64,000 nucleotides of DNA. Source: Actinobacteria bacterium OK074. GTDB taxonomy: Bacteria > Actinomycetota > Actinomycetes > Streptomycetales > Streptomycetaceae. A program made the position numbers and the translations under genes. The notes beneath the pieces are model-generated. The model saw nothing but the letters and a program-made list of their open reading frames with translations, did not search any database and was not told the DNA's origin. The stretch covers positions 1 to 64,000 of the forward strand of contig LJCV01000044.1 in NCBI GenBank assembly GCA_001298575.1, given 5' to 3'. How positions within the stretch are numbered: the stretch's first letter is position 1; every line of letters starts with the position of its first letter. Shown in pieces: positions 61,233-64,000 of this stretch.

Positions 61233-62117
61233 TCAGCCATGGATGCCATGGACCGCCTCCCGTACGGCGCGCCGCCAGGCGCGGGCCACCATGGCCGCGC
61301 CGACGCGTTTGCGGTAGCCGGCCGGTCCGTGCAGGTCGGAGGGGACCGAGTCGAGGCCGGCGAGGGCGAGTTCGCCGATGTCGTCGGCGCTGTCCTCCTC
61401 CGGCGCGGAGCCGAGCAGTTCGGTCTCCGCCGCGCGGGCCCGGCGCGCGGCCGGGCCGAGTCCGAACAGGCCGATGGCGCACCGGTCGATCCGTCCGGCG
61501 GCGTCGAGGCCGACGGCGACGGTGGCCCCGGCGAGGGCGAAGTCCCCTCTCCTGCGGGCGAATTCCTCGACGGCGAAGCCGCGGGGCCGGTGCCAGAGCG
61601 GGAAGACGGCGCCGGTCAGCAGTTCGTCCTCGGCCAGGGCGGTGGTCCAGGTGCCGCGGAAGAAGCGCGCGGCCGGGATCGTACGGCGTCCGCGCACCGA
61701 CAGCGCTTCGAGTTCGGCGTCCAGGGTGAGAGCCACCGCGGGGTACTCGGCCGCGGCGTCGGCGTGCGCCAGCGAGCCGCCGACGGTGCCGCGGCTGCGG
61801 ATCTGGAAGTGACCGATCAGCGGCGTGGCGCGGGCCAGCAGCGGTACCGCCCCGTGCACGTGCTCCGAGCGCTGGACGGCCGCCTGTGTGGTCGTGGCGC
61901 CGATCCGCACCGCCCCGTCGCGGTGCTCGATGCCCCGCAGCTCGCGCACGTGCCGCAGGTCGACGAGGTGGCCGAAGGAGGCGAGGCGCAGGGCCAGCAT
62001 GGGGACCAGGCTCTGGCCGCCGGCGATGACCTTCGCCTCGTCGCCCAGTTCGGCGAGCAGGGCGACCGTCTCGTCGGCACCGGCGGGCGCGTGGTATTCG
62101 AACGGTGCCGGTTTCAT
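61233..62117 (-). CDS. Molybdenum hydroxylase FAD subunit (CoxM-like)
   Basis: A 294-aa subunit of the CO-dehydrogenase flavoprotein family. FAD contacts are AKVIAGGQSLVPMLALRLA and RSRGTVGGSLAHADAAAEYP. Its ATG overlaps the large-subunit stop by 4 nt. The last 10 codons and the short gap to the next gene hold a duplicated ggaccgcctcccgtacg segment (61216-61232 and 61250-61266). Confidence 0.93.
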   Translation of the reverse strand: MKPAPFEYHAPAGADETVALLAELGDEAKVIAGGQSLVPMLALRLASFGHLVDLRHVRELRGIEHRDGAVRIGATTTQAAVQRSEHVHGAVPLLARATPLIGHFQIRSRGTVGGSLAHADAAAEYPAVALTLDAELEALSVRGRRTIPAARFFRGTWTTALAEDELLTGAVFPLWHRPRGFAVEEFARRRGDFALAGATVAVGLDAAGRIDRCAIGLFGLGPAARRARAAETELLGSAPEEDSADDIGELALAGLDSVPSDLHGPAGYRKRVGAAMVARAWRRAVREAVHGIHG

Positions 62118-64000
62118 GCGCGCCCCCGGGCCTCTTCGACGAGGCCGACGATGGTCGCCGGTGTCAGCGGCAGCCGGCTGATCTCCACCCCGAGCGGTGC
62201 GAGGGCGTCGGCGACCGCGTTCACGACGGCCGGTGCGGAGCCGATCGCGCCGCCCTCCCCCACGCCCTTGTGCCCGCCGGGCCCCGGGCCGGGCGTCTCG
62301 ATGTGCCCGAGTTCGATGACGGGCACCTCGGTGGCGGTGGGCAGGAGGTAGTCCATGAAGGTGGTGGCCAGCGGGTTGCCGTCCTCGTCGTAGGCGAGGT
62401 GTTCGTAGAGCGCGCCGCCGATGCCCTGGACGGTACCGCCGTAGATCTGGCCCTCCACCACGCTGGGGTTGATCATCGGCCCGCAGTCCTCGCTGACGAT
62501 GTACCGCAGGAGGTGCACCGCGCCGGTCACCAGGTCCACCTCGCAGGTGCACAGATGGGTCGCGTTGGCCCAGATCATCAGGTGCGGGGTGCGGTAGCGG
62601 CCGCTCGCCTCCAGCCCGGCCGGGACGTCCGGCGGCAGGGCGTGCACCTGGAAATAGGCGATGTCCGCGATCTCGGCGAGGGTGAGTCCCCGTTCCGGTT
62701 CCCCTTTCACCCAGGCCCGGCCGCGGACCAACTCCAGGTCGTCGACGGCGACTTCGAGCCGGTGCGCGGCAATCGCCAGCATGCGGGCGCGCAGTCCAGC
62801 GGCGGTCTCGGCGATGGCGCCCGCCGTCATCGGCCCCGAACGGCTGCCGCCGGTGCCGCTGCCGAACGGGGTCACCGCGGTGTCGCCCTGGACGGTGCTG
62901 ACGTCCTCGATGGCCACACCGAGCGCGTCGGCGGTGAGCTGGACGACGGTCGTCTCCAGGCTGTTGCCGCACGACCCGCCCGCCACGTAGACGTTGACCT
63001 TGCCGGAGGGCTCGATGCGGATGGTCGCGCCCTCGGTGCCGTGGAAGGGCGTGCCGCCCGCGGTCGGTTCGACGTAGGTGCAGGTCCCGACGCCCAAGTA
63101 CCGCCCCTGCGCCCGGGCCCCGGCCTGCTCCCGCCGGAAGGCCGGGTAGTCGAGCATCCCCAGGGCCTGCTCGAAGGTCTCGTACGGGGTGATGTCGTCG
63201 TAGGGCATGCCATTGAAGTTCGCCGCCGGCAGGTCCTCGCGGCGCAGCAGGTTGCGGCGGCGCAGCTCGGCGGGGTCCATGCCGAGGCGGCGGGCGGCGG
63301 TGTCGAGGAGGACCTCGCGGGCCATCGACTCGAACTGCCAGGGGCCCCGGTAGGCCACCCGGCCACTGGTGTTGGAGAACACGAAGCGGGACCGGAAGGT
63401 GCCTTCGGGGATGCGGTAGGGGCCGGGGAAGAGCAGGCCGACGGCGATGCCGCTCTGCACCGGGGACGGCGTCGGATAGGCGCCCGCGTCCTGGACGTGG
63501 TCGAGGATGGCGGCCAGGATGCGGCCGTCGCCGTCCAGGGCCATGCGTGCCTCGCCGTGCTCGTGGCGCGCCTGGCCGGCCGCGAGGAGGTGCTCCTGCC
63601 GGTCCTCGATCCACTTGAGCGCGGCGGGCAGCCGGCGGGCCGCGAGCAGCACGCACATGTCCTCGCGCTGCGGCAGCACCTTCTGCCCGAACCCGCCGCC
63701 GGTGTCCCGCATCACCACCCGCACCCGGTGCTCGTCGACGCCGAGCAGCCGGGCGCAGAAGGAGCGGACCTCGTGCGGGGACTGGGTGGCCGCCCAGATG
63801 GTCATCTCGCCCGCGGGCGCGGACCATTCGGCGACGATGCCGCGGGTCTCCATCGGCACCGGGCCGTAGGACTGCTGGTGGAGGGTCACGCCCACGGTGT
63901 GCGGTGCGCCGTCGAAGACGGGCGCGAGGTCCGCCATCGGGCGTCCGGCGAGTTCTCCCACCAGGTTGCCGGGGTAGGCCGCGTGGACCGACTCGGCGGA
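62114..64000 (-). CDS. Molybdenum hydroxylase large subunit, partial (5' end off window)
   Basis: At least 628 residues of a xanthine-oxidase-family molybdopterin subunit; the N-terminus is beyond the right edge. It has PMETRGIVAEW, RDTGGGFGQK, VAYRGPWQFES at the active-site loop and the catalytic Glu in GHKGVGEGGAIGS. Form I CO dehydrogenase has AYxCSFR there, so this is not a CO oxidiser but a form II/aldehyde-oxidase-like hydroxylase. It could add a hydroxyl group to a heterocycle or acyl-CoA, or oxidise an aldehyde in the island's pathway. The substrate is unknown. Confidence 0.93.
   Translation of the reverse strand, partial: SAESVHAAYPGNLVGELAGRPMADLAPVFDGAPHTVGVTLHQQSYGPVPMETRGIVAEWSAPAGEMTIWAATQSPHEVRSFCARLLGVDEHRVRVVMRDTGGGFGQKVLPQREDMCVLLAARRLPAALKWIEDRQEHLLAAGQARHEHGEARMALDGDGRILAAILDHVQDAGAYPTPSPVQSGIAVGLLFPGPYRIPEGTFRSRFVFSNTSGRVAYRGPWQFESMAREVLLDTAARRLGMDPAELRRRNLLRREDLPAANFNGMPYDDITPYETFEQALGMLDYPAFRREQAGARAQGRYLGVGTCTYVEPTAGGTPFHGTEGATIRIEPSGKVNVYVAGGSCGNSLETTVVQLTADALGVAIEDVSTVQGDTAVTPFGSGTGGSRSGPMTAGAIAETAAGLRARMLAIAAHRLEVAVDDLELVRGRAWVKGEPERGLTLAEIADIAYFQVHALPPDVPAGLEASGRYRTPHLMIWANATHLCTCEVDLVTGAVHLLRYIVSEDCGPMINPSVVEGQIYGGTVQGIGGALYEHLAYDEDGNPLATTFMDYLLPTATEVPVIELGHIETPGPGPGGHKGVGEGGAIGSAPAVVNAVADALAPLGVEISRLPLTPATIVGLVEEARGRA

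Noticed and set aside
60037..64000. Carbon monoxide dehydrogenase operon
   Set aside because: Gene order is Cox-like, but the large subunit lacks the AYxCSFR loop with the copper-binding Cys of true CO dehydrogenase.
1..64000. tRNA, rRNA, CRISPR array, prophage or complete insertion sequence
   Set aside because: Read through on both strands without finding cloverleaf-like genes, spaced direct repeats of CRISPR type, phage structural genes or a transposase.

Overview
The window is very GC-rich, densely packed actinobacterial DNA. Third-position GC bias, frequent GTG starts, 4-nt stop/start overlaps and the gene families all point to Streptomyces or a close relative. I saw no rRNA, tRNA, CRISPR array, complete insertion sequence or replication origin.

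Region 1 (1 to about 17.8 kb) is a small nonribosomal peptide cluster. A leftward NRPS (3' end off the window) with an acyl-CoA dehydrogenase diverges from a rightward unit in which every junction overlaps by 4 nt: T-C-T NRPS, MFS exporter, stand-alone adenylation enzyme, type II thioesterase, branched-chain aminotransferase, (R)-citramalate synthase. A PAS/LuxR regulator, a thioesterase-like protein with a Cys nucleophile and a 48-aa secreted-type peptide follow. Citramalate synthase plus aminotransferase suggest the cluster makes its own 2-oxobutyrate- or isoleucine-derived amino acid. The NRPS has an unusual order of condensation half-domains.

Region 2 (17.8 to 33.2 kb) is mixed. It holds a phytoene-desaturase-like oxidoreductase, a soluble TPR Ser/Thr kinase, an MpaB/DUF2236 oxygenase, an acyl-CoA dehydrogenase divergent from a TetR regulator with a KstR-like operator between them, a Cys-rich copper-storage-like protein, the aldolase/acetaldehyde dehydrogenase pair that ends meta-cleavage pathways, an MFS/LysR pair, a 216-bp inverted-repeat element, and a two-component system fused translationally to a TAXI binding protein.

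Region 3 (33.4 to 64 kb) is a catabolic island: a lactone-hydrolase-like amidohydrolase with an MFS carrier, a family III CoA transferase, a second MFS, a FadR-type GntR regulator, and a run of carboxymuconolactone-decarboxylase-like protein, SDR, P450, VOC protein, Baeyer-Villiger monooxygenase (BVMO), SDR, cyclase-family hydrolase, SnoaL-like protein, aldehyde dehydrogenase, NTF2-like protein, CitE-like lyase, acyl-CoA synthetase, two mycofactocin-type SDRs and a molybdenum hydroxylase (CoxG/S/M/L-like, running off the right edge). This reads as hydroxylation, oxidation to a ketone, Baeyer-Villiger insertion, ring opening and CoA-dependent breakdown of an alicyclic or terpenoid-like substrate; the substrate is not identifiable from sequence.

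The island is partly decayed: two shrunken BVMO relics beside the intact one, a flavin monooxygenase with an amber codon and a frameshift, an alcohol dehydrogenase relic, a TetR fragment, a CoA transferase whose stop codon seems lost, and many short tandem duplications. A shared motif, CATTGAGTTA-N3-GAT, recurs in three of its intergenic regions with weaker relatives in two more, and probably marks the regulon of the GntR protein.
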